Source: Pseudonocardia thermophila (GTDB lineage: Bacteria > Actinomycetota > Actinomycetes > Mycobacteriales > Pseudonocardiaceae). Taken from it: a stretch of 64,000 nt of DNA. Positions 41,901-50,738 of the stretch are shown here, piece by piece. A program made the translations under genes and the position numbers. Every line of letters starts with the position of its first letter. Position 1 is the stretch's first letter. Below the pieces are notes generated by a model, which made no database searches, was not told where the DNA came from, and saw nothing but the letters and a program-made list of their open reading frames with translations. The DNA is taken from assembly GCF_900142365.1 (NCBI RefSeq), contig NZ_FRAP01000009.1:1-64000 (forward strand), given 5' to 3'.

Positions 41901-41927
41901 GTTGATCACGGCAACGTCGTTCTCGAC
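41885..41927. repeat. Dispersed palindromic repeat, copy 5 (partial, convergent junction)
   Basis: The right half is well kept: GATCACGGCAACGTCGTTCTCGAC-type text (41904-41927). The left arm GTCGAGAACGA is lost, replaced by the decayed start of the VapC-like gene. It lies 9 bp before the hemQ stop. A partial copy at a convergent junction fits decay of a full palindrome. Confidence 0.65.
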
Positions 41928-41935
41928 GCGGCACG

Positions 41936-42631
41936 TCACGGAAGCGTCGCCACCAGCGCCCCGGGCTCGACCCGCGGCCCGGTGAAGAACGGGATCTCGT
42001 GCCGGACGTGCCGGCGCGCCTCCGTGGCCCGCAGGTCGCGCATGAGGTCGACGATGCGGTCGAGCTTGTCGGACTCGAACGCGAGGATCCACTCGTAGTC
42101 GCCGAGCGCGAACGCCGGCACGGTGTTGGCGCGCACGTCCGGGTAGCCGCGGCCCGCCTTGCCGTGCTCGACGAGCATCTGGCGCCGCTCGTCGTCCGGC
42201 AGCAGGTACCAGTCGTAGGAGCGCACGAACGGGTAGACGCAGACGTAGCCCTTCGGTTCCTCGCCCGCCAGGAACGCTGGGATGTGGCTCTTGTTGAACT
42301 CCGCGGGCCGGTGCAGCGCCGCCGCGCTCCACACGGCCTCGCTCGCGCGGCCGAGCGCGGTGGTGCGGCGCAGATCGGAGTACGCGGCCTGCAGCGCCTC
42401 GATGTTGTCGGCGTGCCACCAGATCATGTAGTCGGCGTCGGCCCGCATGCCGGCGACGTCGTAGACGCCGCGGACGACCACGCCCTTGCCGGCCAGGGCG
42501 TCGAGGAAGGCGGAGAACTCGGCGGCGGTGTCGGCGCGGTCCTCCCCCAGTACCCCGGGCCGGGCCCGGAACACCGACCACATGGCGTACCGGATCGTGC
42601 TGTTGAGCTGGTCGTAGTCGAGGCGGGCCAT
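41936..42631 (-). CDS. hemQ: Coproheme decarboxylase HemQ (chlorite dismutase family)
   Basis: 231 residues. HemQ of actinobacteria and firmicutes converts Fe-coproporphyrin III to haem b with peroxide. Markers: [36 protein letters not shown] and the proximal-His region [35 protein letters not shown] is typical of the actinobacterial clade. The chlorite-dismutase distal Arg is not expected in HemQ. ATG at 42631 gives [16 protein letters not shown]. Other hem genes are not nearby. Confidence 0.95.
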   Translation of the reverse strand: MARLDYDQLNSTIRYAMWSVFRARPGVLGEDRADTAAEFSAFLDALAGKGVVVRGVYDVAGMRADADYMIWWHADNIEALQAAYSDLRRTTALGRASEAVWSAAALHRPAEFNKSHIPAFLAGEEPKGYVCVYPFVRSYDWYLLPDDERRQMLVEHGKAGRGYPDVRANTVPAFALGDYEWILAFESDKLDRIVDLMRDLRATEARRHVRHEIPFFTGPRVEPGALVATLP

Positions 42632-42684
42632 ACGGCCATCGTAGGGCGGCGATGAGTTCGTGCAGGATTCGCGGTCGAAACGTC

Positions 42685-43752
42685 ATGGACATCTCACCGC
42701 TGCGCGCCGTCGTGGCGGCGCACGGGCAGCCCGCGGTGGTCGCGCTGGCCCGCGGCACCGAGATCGCGGTCGACGCCCAGGGCGGCTACTCGCCCGACAC
42801 CGTCGTCCGCATCGCCTCGCTCTCCAAGCCGATCGTGGCCACGGCGGCCCTGGTGCTGGTCGCCGACGGCGTGCTCGACCTCGACGACCCGATCACCGAC
42901 CTGCTCCCCGAGCTGGCCGATCGGCGCGTCCTGAACCGCCCCGACGGGCCGCTCGACGACACCGTGCCCGCCGACCGCGCGATCACCCTGCGCGACCTGC
43001 TCACGCTGACCTGGGGGTTCGGCATCGATCCCGCCCTGCGCCCGGACGCCCCGATCGTCCGGGCGGCCGCCGAGCTGGAGCTACGGATCGGACCGCCGCT
43101 GCCGCCCGTCCCGTTCGGGCCCGACGAGTGGCTCGCCCGCCTCGCCACGCTGCCGCTGCTGCACCAGCCCGGCGCCCGCTGGACCTACGACACCGGCTCC
43201 GACGTCCTCGGGGTGCTGCACGCCCGCGCCACGGGCACGCCCCTCCCCGAGCTGCTCGCCGAGCGCGTGTTCATCCCGCTCGGCATGACGCGCACGGCGT
43301 TCCACGCGGCCGGCCTGCCGCCGCTGTACGAGCGCGGCCCGGACGGCCTGGTCGTGGTGGACCCGGCGGACGGTGCGTGGAGCCGCCCACCGGCGTTCCC
43401 GCGCGCCTCCGGAGGACTCGTGTCGACCGCGGCGGACCTGCTCGCGTTCACCGGTGTACTCGCCCGTAGCGGCGGTGACCTGCTGCCGCCTCAGCTGTTC
43501 GCGGAGATGACCACCGACCAGCTCACCCCCGCGCAGAAGGGCTCGGTGATCCTCGGCGAGCGCGGCTGGGGCTTCGGCCTGTCCGTCTACGGGCAGTCCC
43601 GCATCGGGTGGGCCGGCGGCACCGGCACGTACTGGTTCACCGATCTGCGCCGCGGCACCACCGCGCTGCTGCTGACGCAGTGCATGTTCGGCCCCGACAG
43701 CGACGCGCTGGTCGGGGCCTTCGAACGGGTGGCGAGCGAGGTGCTGACCTGA
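42685..43752 (+). CDS. Serine hydrolase, beta-lactamase/class C family
   Basis: 355 residues from the ATG at 42685; an ATG at 42652 adds 11 residues and cannot be excluded. The SxxK motif is SLSK (45-48), the Tyr motif is WTYDTGSD near 170, and HPGG-like GWAGGTGTYW lies near 310. These belong to the beta-lactamase-related serine hydrolases (PF00144; esterases and D-aminopeptidases), not true resistance enzymes. No signal peptide is seen, so it is probably cytoplasmic. Divergent from hemQ. Confidence 0.88.
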   Translation: MDISPLRAVVAAHGQPAVVALARGTEIAVDAQGGYSPDTVVRIASLSKPIVATAALVLVADGVLDLDDPITDLLPELADRRVLNRPDGPLDDTVPADRAITLRDLLTLTWGFGIDPALRPDAPIVRAAAELELRIGPPLPPVPFGPDEWLARLATLPLLHQPGARWTYDTGSDVLGVLHARATGTPLPELLAERVFIPLGMTRTAFHAAGLPPLYERGPDGLVVVDPADGAWSRPPAFPRASGGLVSTAADLLAFTGVLARSGGDLLPPQLFAEMTTDQLTPAQKGSVILGERGWGFGLSVYGQSRIGWAGGTGTYWFTDLRRGTTALLLTQCMFGPDSDALVGAFERVASEVLT

Positions 43753-43756
43753 CGGC

Positions 43757-44377
43757 CTACTGGAACCGGCTCGGGTCCCCCGCCCCCACCCGGACGATCT
43801 CCGGCTCGTCACCCGACAGGTCGACGACGGTGGTCGGCTCGGTGCCGCACTCCCCCGAGTCGATCACGGCGTCGACGAGGTGGTCGAGCTCCTCCTTGAT
43901 CTCCCACCCCTGGGTGAGCGGCTCTTCGTGGTCCGGAAGCAGCAGCGTCGACGACAGCAGCGGCTCGCCGAGCGTCTCCAGCAGCGCCCGCACCACCGCA
44001 TGATCGGGGATGCGCACGCCGACCGTCTTCTTCTTCGGGTGCAGCAGCCGCCTCGGCACCTCCTTCGTGGCCGGCAGGATGAACGTGTACTGCCCCGGTG
44101 TCGACGCCTTCACCAGCCGGAACACCGAGTTCGACACGACCACGAAGTGGCCGAGCTGGGCGAAGTCCCGGCAGACGAGCGTGAAGTGGTGCCGGTCGTC
44201 GAGCTGGCGGATCTCGCGGATCCGTTCCAGGCCCTTCGCGTTGCCGAGCTGGCAGCCGAGGGCGTAGCAGGAGTCGGTCGGATAGGCGACGAGGCCGCCG
44301 TCCCGGATCAGGTCGACGACCTGACCGATCGCGCGGCGCTGCGGATCGACGGGGTGCACATCGAAGTACCGGGCCAT
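43757..44377 (-). CDS. L-threonylcarbamoyladenylate synthase-like protein (YciO/Sua5 family)
   Basis: 206 residues. YrdC-fold markers: LVAYPTDSCYALGCQLGNAK, HHFTLVCRDFAQLG, TPGQYTFILPATKEVPRR and VGVRIPDHAVVRALLE. The wording, including HPKKKTVGVR, fits the YciO subfamily, whose role in tRNA t6A synthesis is unproven, unlike Sua5/TsaC. ATG at 44377 has a small hairpin (CGGAGC-ATAAG-GCTCCG, 44383-44399) directly upstream. It is convergent with the serine hydrolase, with only 4 nt between stops. Confidence 0.85.
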   Translation of the reverse strand: MARYFDVHPVDPQRRAIGQVVDLIRDGGLVAYPTDSCYALGCQLGNAKGLERIREIRQLDDRHHFTLVCRDFAQLGHFVVVSNSVFRLVKASTPGQYTFILPATKEVPRRLLHPKKKTVGVRIPDHAVVRALLETLGEPLLSSTLLLPDHEEPLTQGWEIKEELDHLVDAVIDSGECGTEPTTVVDLSGDEPEIVRVGAGDPSRFQ

Positions 44378-44416
44378 GAAGGCGGAGCATAAGGCTCCGG
44401 ACACTCTCCGTGCTCG

Positions 44417-44451
44417 GTTCGGCGCCCGTCCTCGGCGCTCGGGCGCCGAAC
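44417..44451. promoter_or_regulatory. Perfect 12-bp inverted repeat upstream of the YciO-type gene
   Basis: GTTCGGCGCCCG (44417-44428) pairs with CGGGCGCCGAAC (44440-44451) around an 11-nt loop, 40 nt upstream of the ATG at 44377 on the minus strand. It could be an operator or leader structure. The 44378-44673 region otherwise shows no gene. Confidence 0.4.
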
Positions 44452-44673
44452 GGCGTTCCCCCGGCTCGGCGGGCGCCCCTCGTCGCGGCATCGCACCGAC
44501 CCGACGTACCTGTGCAGTTCGTATGAAGGGTGATCATGTCGTTGCGCGCCGATCCGGGCGCCGGGGAACCTGAGCCTCGGGCTGACGCGCACCTGACCGC
44601 GGGGCAGCGCGTCGCCGAACCCCGGTGAACGAGGTCGGCCCGCACGGGCCGACGGTGAGGAGTGCGCACGGCG

Positions 44674-45603
44674 ATGCCCCCGTTCCGGCGTCGATCACGC
44701 GCGTCCCGCTCCGGCCGCCCGTCCGCGGCGCCGGCGGACGCGCCCACGGCCGCGCCGACGCAGACCCCGGTGCCGGCCGACCGGTCCACCGCACTGCGGG
44801 CGCCTACCCCGCTGCACGCGTTCAACCGCTACGAGCTCAAGTACCTCGTTCCCGAGTCCCGGGTCCCCGAGGTCCGCGAGCACCTGCGGCAGCGGATGGA
44901 CGCCGACCGGCACGCCCACCGCGGTGGCTACGACGTGATCTCCCTGTACTACGACTCGATCGCTCTGAGGTTCTACTGGGAGAAGATCGAGGGCCTGCGG
45001 TTCCGCCGCAAGCTGCGCATCCGCCACTACGGCGACCGATCGACGATCACCGACGACTCCCCGGTGTACGTCGAGATCAAGCAACGGGTCAACCGGGTCA
45101 CGCAGAAGCGCCGCGTCGGGATGCCCTACCACCTCGCCCGCAGGCTGTGCGACGGCCGCGAGGAGATCCCGCACGATCCGCGCCAGCGCGCGTTCCTCGA
45201 CGAGGTGCTCGGCCTGATCGTCGAGAACGACCTGCGCCCGATCGCGACCACCGCCTACCAGCGCGAACCGTTCGTCGGCCGGGGAATCGACCTCGGCCTG
45301 CGGGTCACGCTCGACCACCGCGTCCGCGGCCGCGACCGCGACTTCCACCTCGGTGCCGACGCCGAGGACCGCTTCACGATCCCGCCGCACCTGGCGGTCA
45401 TGGAGATCAAGGCCGACGAGCGCGTGCCGTACTGGGTCACCGACCTGACCGCCGCGCTCAACCTCCAGGTCGTGCGGATCTCGAAGTACTGCCAGACGAT
45501 CGAGGCCTTCGGCAAGGCGCCCCGGTCCGCCTTCCACATCCCCGAGGACCTCGACCTCGAAGCCCCGACCACCGCCGTGCCGAGGAGCGCCGCACCGTCA
45601 TGA
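44674..45603 (+). CDS. VTC-domain polyphosphate polymerase-like protein
   Basis: 309 residues, ATG at 44674 (a GTG at 44662 is possible). After a Pro/Ala-rich start (1-45) the triphosphate-tunnel fold begins with FNRYELKYLVP, then FRRKLRIRHYG, VYVEIKQRVNRVTQKRR and VMEIKADERVPYWV. These basic residues and Glu/Lys pairs line the tunnel of VTC4, which makes polyphosphate from ATP. In bacteria such genes precede DUF4956 and CotH genes, as here, and their product is unproven. The stop overlaps the DUF4956 start (ATGA at 45600). Confidence 0.88.
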   Translation: MPPFRRRSRASRSGRPSAAPADAPTAAPTQTPVPADRSTALRAPTPLHAFNRYELKYLVPESRVPEVREHLRQRMDADRHAHRGGYDVISLYYDSIALRFYWEKIEGLRFRRKLRIRHYGDRSTITDDSPVYVEIKQRVNRVTQKRRVGMPYHLARRLCDGREEIPHDPRQRAFLDEVLGLIVENDLRPIATTAYQREPFVGRGIDLGLRVTLDHRVRGRDRDFHLGADAEDRFTIPPHLAVMEIKADERVPYWVTDLTAALNLQVVRISKYCQTIEAFGKAPRSAFHIPEDLDLEAPTTAVPRSAAPS

Positions 45604-46280
45604 ACCCGTTCCAGTTCGAGGACCTGTCGGGCACGTTCAGCGCGTTCGACGTCGCCGCCGCGCTGGGCCTCGCCCTGGTCCTGAGCCTGCTGATCGCCTG
45701 GACCTACCGGGCGACCCACCGCAACATCTCCTACAGCCAGTCCTACGTCCAGACGCTGGTCGTCCTGGGCATGCTGATCGCGCTGATCATGCTCGTGGTC
45801 GGCTCGAACATCGCCAGGGCGTTCGCGCTGGTCGGCGCGCTGTCGGTGGTGCGGTTCCGCAACGCGATCAAGGAGACCCGCGACGTCGGGTTCATCTTCC
45901 TCGTCATGGGTGTCGGCATGGCCTGCGGCACCCGCTTCTACCTGCTGGCCGTCACCGCCACGATCGCCATCTGCCTGGTCATCCTGCTGATGCACCGGTT
46001 CGACCTGTTCCGCCTGAACGTGCAGCGACAGGTGGTCAAGGTGCAGGTGCCGCCGGACCACGACCGCACCGCGGTGATCGCCGACGTCCTCATCCGCTGC
46101 ACCACGGAGTTCGAGCTGGTCAGCACGGAGTCGATCCGCGGCGGCGCGCTGACGGAGCTGTTCTACACGGTGCGGCTGAAGAAGGGCGTCAGCCCCGGTG
46201 ACCTGGTCGCGGCGCTGCGCGAGCACAACGCGGGCCAGCGCGTGGCCGTCCTGACCGGATACGACCAGACGGACCTGTGA
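45600..46280 (+). CDS. DUF4956 membrane protein
   Basis: 226 residues, ATG overlapping the VTC-gene stop. Four hydrophobic helices lie at about 19-36, 50-66, 73-90 and 105-127, with a conserved loop ALSVVRFRNAIKETRD between the second and third. A soluble C-terminal domain (about 140-226) follows. The loop text matches the DUF4956 family, found almost only with VTC and CotH genes. It may be a membrane partner or channel for the product of the VTC protein. The stop overlaps the CotH start (GTGA at 46277). Confidence 0.88.
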   Translation: MNPFQFEDLSGTFSAFDVAAALGLALVLSLLIAWTYRATHRNISYSQSYVQTLVVLGMLIALIMLVVGSNIARAFALVGALSVVRFRNAIKETRDVGFIFLVMGVGMACGTRFYLLAVTATIAICLVILLMHRFDLFRLNVQRQVVKVQVPPDHDRTAVIADVLIRCTTEFELVSTESIRGGALTELFYTVRLKKGVSPGDLVAALREHNAGQRVAVLTGYDQTDL

Positions 46281-47896
46281 CGACCTCGACGGACACCCCA
46301 CCGCCGCCGGAGCGGCGGTGGGTGCACCGACTGCCGGTCAAGCTGCGCCAGCACTGGCGGCCGCTGGCGCTGTTCGTCGCGCTCCTCGTGGTCACGACGG
46401 GGGTGTTCGGGTCGAGCCGGGTCGTCCCGTACGTCACCGGCGACGACCGCTACGCGCCCCCGGTCGTCACGCAGGACATCGCCGGGACCCGCGACCTGTT
46501 CGACGCGTCCGTGGCCCACGAGATCCGGCTGACGTTCAGCGACGAGGACTACGAGCGGATCCTCCAGGAGTGGTACGACGAGGGCGAGAAGGCCTACCTG
46601 GCGGCCGAGCTCGTCGTCGACGGAGTGCGGATCGACAGCGTCGGCGTGCGCCTCAAGGGCAACTCCACCCTGATGTCGCTGCGCGACCCGAACGCCGATC
46701 CCACCGAGCAGCGCGGGCCGGGCGCCGTGCCGTTCCGCGGCGGCCGACCGCCCGAGGGGGCCGCGCCACCACCCGACGCCGGTGGTGGCGGGTTCCGCGG
46801 GCCCGGCGGCATCGCGCTCTCCGCCGAGGAACCGGAGCACCTGCCCTGGCTGATCAGCTTCGACGAGTTCGTCGAGGGTCGCCGCTACCAGGGCCGCAGC
46901 GAGATCGCGGTGCGCCCGGCGAGCGCGAGCTCCACGGTCGCGCTCAACGAGGCCGTCGCGCTGTCGCTGGTGAACGAGTCCGGCCAGGTCGGCCAGCAGT
47001 TCGCGTACGCCCGCTTCGTGGTCAACGACCGCCCGGCGACCACCCGGCTGGTCATCGAGCACCCGGACGAGGCCTGGACCGAGCGGTTCGGCGCGACCGG
47101 GGTGCTCTACAAGAGCCGCGCCTCGAGCTCGTTCACCGACCAGGGCGACGACCCTACCGAGTACCGGGACGACTTCGAGCAGATCAACCGGGTCGGCAGC
47201 CAGGACCTGCAACCGGTGATCAACCTGATCAAGTGGGTGGCGTCCGCGTCGGACGAGGAGTTCACCGCCGAGCTGGGCGAACACGTCGACATCGAGTCGC
47301 TCGCCCGCTACCTGGCCACGCAGAACCTGCTGCTGAACGTCGACGACATGTCCGGGCCGGGCCGCAACTACTACCTCTGGTACGACCTGGACCGGCGGAC
47401 GTTCGAGGTCGTCACGTGGGACCTCAACCTCGCGTTCAGCGGGAACGCGACGGCGGGCCCGAACGACGCGATCGACCCGGGCGGCGTGCGCGGTCCCGGC
47501 GGCACGGGCGCCCCGCCCCAGGCGGGCGGAGTGCCCCCGGCCGGTGCCGCTCCAGGTGGGCGGTTCCCCGGCGAACCACGGGGCGGTGGGCCCCGAACCG
47601 GTGCCCAGCCGGGTGGTCGCGGACCGATGATGATGAGCCACCCGCTCAAGGAGCGGTTCCTGGCGAACGCGCGGTTCAAGGCCGCCTACGAGCAGGCCTA
47701 CGAAGAGCTGTACCAGCAGCTGTACGCAGGCGGTGCGGCGATCGCGGCGCTCGACCGGGCCACGGCCGCAGCCCTCGCCGTCGCCGACCCGACCCACCTC
47801 GCCGCGATCCAGCAGGAGTCCGACGCGCTGCGCCGGCTGCTGGAGCAGCGCGCGGCCGCTCTCGCCGTCGACCCGTTGCTCAGCGCCGCGTCGTGA
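46277..47896 (+). CDS. CotH kinase family protein, membrane anchored
   Basis: 539 residues, GTG at 46277. One membrane helix (about 31-50) places the rest outside. CotH markers (PF08757): VRLKGNST, WLISFDEFVEGRRYQG, SARYLATQ-like SLARYLATQNLLLNVDDM, NYYLWYD and FEVVTWDLNLAFSG, with the metal Asp in WDLN. The spore-coat kinase CotH phosphorylates proteins, but external members of this operon are uncharacterised. A Pro/Gly/Arg-rich insert (about 400-455) interrupts the fold and ends in MMMSHPL. Its 3' end overlaps convergent folA by 17 bp. Confidence 0.88.
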   Translation: MTTSTDTPPPPERRWVHRLPVKLRQHWRPLALFVALLVVTTGVFGSSRVVPYVTGDDRYAPPVVTQDIAGTRDLFDASVAHEIRLTFSDEDYERILQEWYDEGEKAYLAAELVVDGVRIDSVGVRLKGNSTLMSLRDPNADPTEQRGPGAVPFRGGRPPEGAAPPPDAGGGGFRGPGGIALSAEEPEHLPWLISFDEFVEGRRYQGRSEIAVRPASASSTVALNEAVALSLVNESGQVGQQFAYARFVVNDRPATTRLVIEHPDEAWTERFGATGVLYKSRASSSFTDQGDDPTEYRDDFEQINRVGSQDLQPVINLIKWVASASDEEFTAELGEHVDIESLARYLATQNLLLNVDDMSGPGRNYYLWYDLDRRTFEVVTWDLNLAFSGNATAGPNDAIDPGGVRGPGGTGAPPQAGGVPPAGAAPGGRFPGEPRGGGPRTGAQPGGRGPMMMSHPLKERFLANARFKAAYEQAYEELYQQLYAGGAAIAALDRATAAALAVADPTHLAAIQQESDALRRLLEQRAAALAVDPLLSAAS

Positions 47897-48359
47897 CGGA
47901 GGTGCGCCAGCTGAGGAACCGGTACTGCAGACCGGTCGTGGACTCCTGCCACTCCCCCACCACGTCCGGCGGGCGGCCGACCTCCGGAGCGTAGGTGTCG
48001 CCGTCGAACACCTCACGGATCTCGGTCACCTCGATGCGGTCGGCAAGCGGGAGCGCCGCCGCGTAGACCGACGCGCCGCCGATCACCCACACGTCGCCGG
48101 TGGCGGCGGCGAGGGCGGCGTCGAGATCGGGGAAGGTCTCGGCGCCGTCCTGCGGTGTTCGGGAGAGCACCAGGTTGCGCCGCCCGGGCAGCGGTCGCAA
48201 CCGCGGCGGCAGCGACTCCCACGTGCGCCGGCCCATGACGACGGTCGCGCCGGCGGTCACCGCCTTGAAGTGGGCGAGGTCCTCGGGCAGGTGCCAGGGC
48301 AGGGTGCCGCCGCGGCCGATGACCCCGTTCGCCGACTGCGCCCAGATCAGCCCGATCAC
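47880..48359 (-). CDS. folA: Dihydrofolate reductase
   Basis: 159 residues, GTG at 48359. DHFR markers: LIWAQSANGVIGRGGTLPWH (active-site Trp/Asp region), LPEDLAHFKAVT, VVMGRRTWESLP and WVIGGASVYAAAL. It reduces dihydrofolate with NADPH. It starts 5 nt after the thyA stop, the usual thyA-folA operon, and supplies tetrahydrofolate used by ThyA. The last 17 bp overlap the convergent CotH gene. Confidence 0.93.
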   Translation of the reverse strand: MIGLIWAQSANGVIGRGGTLPWHLPEDLAHFKAVTAGATVVMGRRTWESLPPRLRPLPGRRNLVLSRTPQDGAETFPDLDAALAAATGDVWVIGGASVYAAALPLADRIEVTEIREVFDGDTYAPEVGRPPDVVGEWQESTTGLQYRFLSWRTSVTTRR

Positions 48360-48364
48360 GCCGG

Positions 48365-49162
48365 TCAGACCGCGACCGGCGCGGGGATGGCCGGGTGCGG
48401 GTCGTAGTCCTCGAGGACGAAGTGCTCGAAGGTGTAGTCGAACAGGCTCTCGGCGGGCTTGAGCCGCAGCGTCGGGAACGGCCGCGGCTCGCGGGCCAGC
48501 TGGGTGCGCACCTGCTCGACGTGGTTGTCGTAGATGTGGCAGTCGCCGCCGGTCCAGATGAACTCGCCGACGCGCAGCCCGACCTGGTCGGCGATCATGT
48601 GCGTGAGCAGCGCGTAGCTGGCGATGTTGAACGGCACGCCGAGGAACAGGTCCGCGCTGCGCTGGTAGAGCTGGCAGGACAGCTCCCCGTCCGCGACGTA
48701 GAACTGGAACAGCGCGTGGCAGGGCGCCAGCGCCATCCGCGGCAGATCGGCGACGTTCCAGGCCGACACGACCATCCGCCGCGAGTCCGGGTCCTCCCGC
48801 AGCGTGCGCAGGACCTGCTCGATCTGGTCGACGTGCGCGCCGCTCGGGGTGGGCCACGAGCGCCACTGCACGCCGTAGATCGGGCCGAGATCGCCGTCGG
48901 GTCCGGCCCACTCGTCCCATATCGTGACGCCGTTCTGCTGCAGCCAGGTGGCGTTGCCGTCGCCGCGCAGGAACCACAGCAGCTCGTAGGCCATCGACCG
49001 GAACGCGACCTTCTTGGTCGTGATCAGCGGGTACCCGTCGGCGAGCCGGTAACGCAGCTGGTGACCGAAGATCGAACGCGTGCCCGTGCCGGTGCGGTCG
49101 GACTTGCGGGCACCCGTGTCCAGCACCAGGCGCAGCAGGTCCTCGTACTGCGTGTCGGGCAT
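48365..49162 (-). CDS. thyA: Thymidylate synthase
   Basis: 265 residues. ThyA makes dTMP from dUMP and methylene-tetrahydrofolate. The catalytic Cys is in [11 protein letters not shown], with RDGxG-like [26 protein letters not shown]-like [19 protein letters not shown], and the final FDYTFEHF. Length is standard for the short bacterial type. The pairing with folA on the same strand supports the call. ATG at 49162 gives [15 protein letters not shown]. Confidence 0.96.
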   Translation of the reverse strand: MPDTQYEDLLRLVLDTGARKSDRTGTGTRSIFGHQLRYRLADGYPLITTKKVAFRSMAYELLWFLRGDGNATWLQQNGVTIWDEWAGPDGDLGPIYGVQWRSWPTPSGAHVDQIEQVLRTLREDPDSRRMVVSAWNVADLPRMALAPCHALFQFYVADGELSCQLYQRSADLFLGVPFNIASYALLTHMIADQVGLRVGEFIWTGGDCHIYDNHVEQVRTQLAREPRPFPTLRLKPAESLFDYTFEHFVLEDYDPHPAIPAPVAV

Positions 49163-49175
49163 GCGGCGAGCCTAG

Positions 49176-50228
49176 TCAGGCGTCGTAGTCGACCGTCACC
49201 GACGCCGTGACCGGGTGGCTCTGGCAGGTGAGCACGAAGCCGGCCGCGATCTCGTCGTCCTCCAGCGCGAAGTTGCGCCGCATCTGGACCTCACCCTCGC
49301 GCACGCGGGCCCGGCAGGTGCCGCACACCCCGCCCTTGCAGGCGAACGGCAGGTCGGCGCGCACCTTCTGGGCGGCGTCGAGCACGGTCTCGGCCCGCGG
49401 CAGGGTGAGCGTGGTGGACCGGCCGTCGAGCACGACGGTGACCTCGCTGGTCTCCCCCGACACGGTGGCTTCCGCGCGGTGCACCGCGGGCGGTGGCTCG
49501 TCGACGTAGAACAGCTCGCGGTGGACCCGCTCCTTGGCGACCCCGCGGGCGCGCAGCACCTCCTGCGCGCCCGTGGTCATGCCGTACGGGCCGCACAGCC
49601 ACCACTCGTCGACGTCATCGACGAGCACGAGGTGGTCGAGGATGCGACCGAGGCGGTCGGCGTCGAGCCGGCCGGAGAAGATCTCCGCGGCCATCGGCTC
49701 GCGGGACAGGACGTGGATGAGCTGCAGCCGGGGGCCGTGCAGGTTCTTCAGGTCGGCGAGCTCCTCGGCGAACATCACCGTGTCGGTGCGGCGGTTGCCG
49801 TAGATGAGGGTGACGGCCGACTCCGGGTTCGCCAGGACGGTCGCGGCGATCGACAGCACCGGGGTGATGCCCGAGCCGGCGGCGATCATGCCGTGGTGGC
49901 CGGGCCGGGTCAGGTCCGGGGTGAACTGGCCCGCGGGCGGAGCGACCTCGACGGTGTCGCCGGGCTGCAGGCGGTCGACCAGCCACTCGGAGAACAGGCC
50001 GCCGTCCACCCGCCGCACGCCGACGCGCGGAGCGGCCCCGGCCGGTGCGCAGATCGAGTACGACCTCCGCTCCTCCACACCGTCGACGACCAGCCGCAGC
50101 GTCAGGTACTGGCCGGGCCGGAACGCGAACTCGGTGCGCAGGTCGTCGGGCACCGCGAAGGTGACGGCGACGGCGTCGTCGCACAGCCGCTCGACGTCGG
50201 CCACCGTGAGCTTGTGGAAGCGGGCCAC
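49176..50228 (-). CDS. paaE: Phenylacetyl-CoA epoxidase reductase subunit PaaE
   Basis: 350 residues. An FAD domain (RSYSICAPAG), NAD domain (MIAAGSGITPVLSI) and a C-terminal plant-type 2Fe-2S domain (CKGGVCGTCRARV, with the fourth Cys in LTCQSHP) pass electrons from NADPH to the PaaA di-iron centre. Last gene of paaABCDE. It starts 1 nt before the paaD stop region ends (50229), so the operon is tightly packed. Confidence 0.95.
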   Translation of the reverse strand: MARFHKLTVADVERLCDDAVAVTFAVPDDLRTEFAFRPGQYLTLRLVVDGVEERRSYSICAPAGAAPRVGVRRVDGGLFSEWLVDRLQPGDTVEVAPPAGQFTPDLTRPGHHGMIAAGSGITPVLSIAATVLANPESAVTLIYGNRRTDTVMFAEELADLKNLHGPRLQLIHVLSREPMAAEIFSGRLDADRLGRILDHLVLVDDVDEWWLCGPYGMTTGAQEVLRARGVAKERVHRELFYVDEPPPAVHRAEATVSGETSEVTVVLDGRSTTLTLPRAETVLDAAQKVRADLPFACKGGVCGTCRARVREGEVQMRRNFALEDDEIAAGFVLTCQSHPVTASVTVDYDA

Positions 50229-50738
50229 TCACAGCTCCTTCATGTGCTGGAACGGTTCGCGGCACGCAGTGCAGCGGCGCAGCGCCGTGCAGGCGGTGGG
50301 GCCGAACCGCGAGGTCTCCTCGGTGGCGGGTGATCCGCACCGCGGGCAGCGCACCACGTCGGACGGCGGGAGCAGGGTGAGCGGCACCGGTCCGCCGCGG
50401 CGCGGAGCGGGGCCGGGCGGGGCGACGCCGTGCTCGGCGAGCGCGCGGCGGCCGTCCTCGGTGATCCAGTCGGTGGACCAGGCCGGGGAGAGCACCGTGC
50501 GCACCTCGACGTCGCGGTACCCGGCGGCGGTGAGGCTGCGCTGCAGGTCGGCGCGCATCTCGGTGAGCGCGGGGCAGCCGGAGTAGGTCGGGGTGATCGT
50601 GACGGTGACCCGGTCGCCGTCCTCGGTCACGTCGCGCAGCACGCCCAGATCGGCGAGCGTCAGCATGGGCATCTCGGGGTCGCGCACCGCAGCCGCGATC
50701 TCCCAGGCGCGCGAGCGGACCGGTGTCGTCCGGTTCAC
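50229..50738 (-). CDS. paaD: Phenylacetate epoxidase maturation protein PaaD
   Basis: 169 residues, GTG at 50738 overlapping the paaC stop (an alternative GTG at 50741 adds one residue). The MIP18/SufT-like part (PEMPMLTLADLGVL, TPTYSGCPALTEM) is followed by a C-terminal zinc-ribbon with CPRCGS and CTACREP. PaaD helps build the metal centres of the epoxidase; it is not a catalytic subunit. Position between paaC and paaE is canonical. Confidence 0.93.
   Translation of the reverse strand: MNRTTPVRSRAWEIAAAVRDPEMPMLTLADLGVLRDVTEDGDRVTVTITPTYSGCPALTEMRADLQRSLTAAGYRDVEVRTVLSPAWSTDWITEDGRRALAEHGVAPPGPAPRRGGPVPLTLLPPSDVVRCPRCGSPATEETSRFGPTACTALRRCTACREPFQHMKEL

Noticed and set aside
42652-42684. 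Longer N-terminus for the serine hydrolase
   Set aside because: Not excluded, but the added residues are not like the family start; the shorter start is used.
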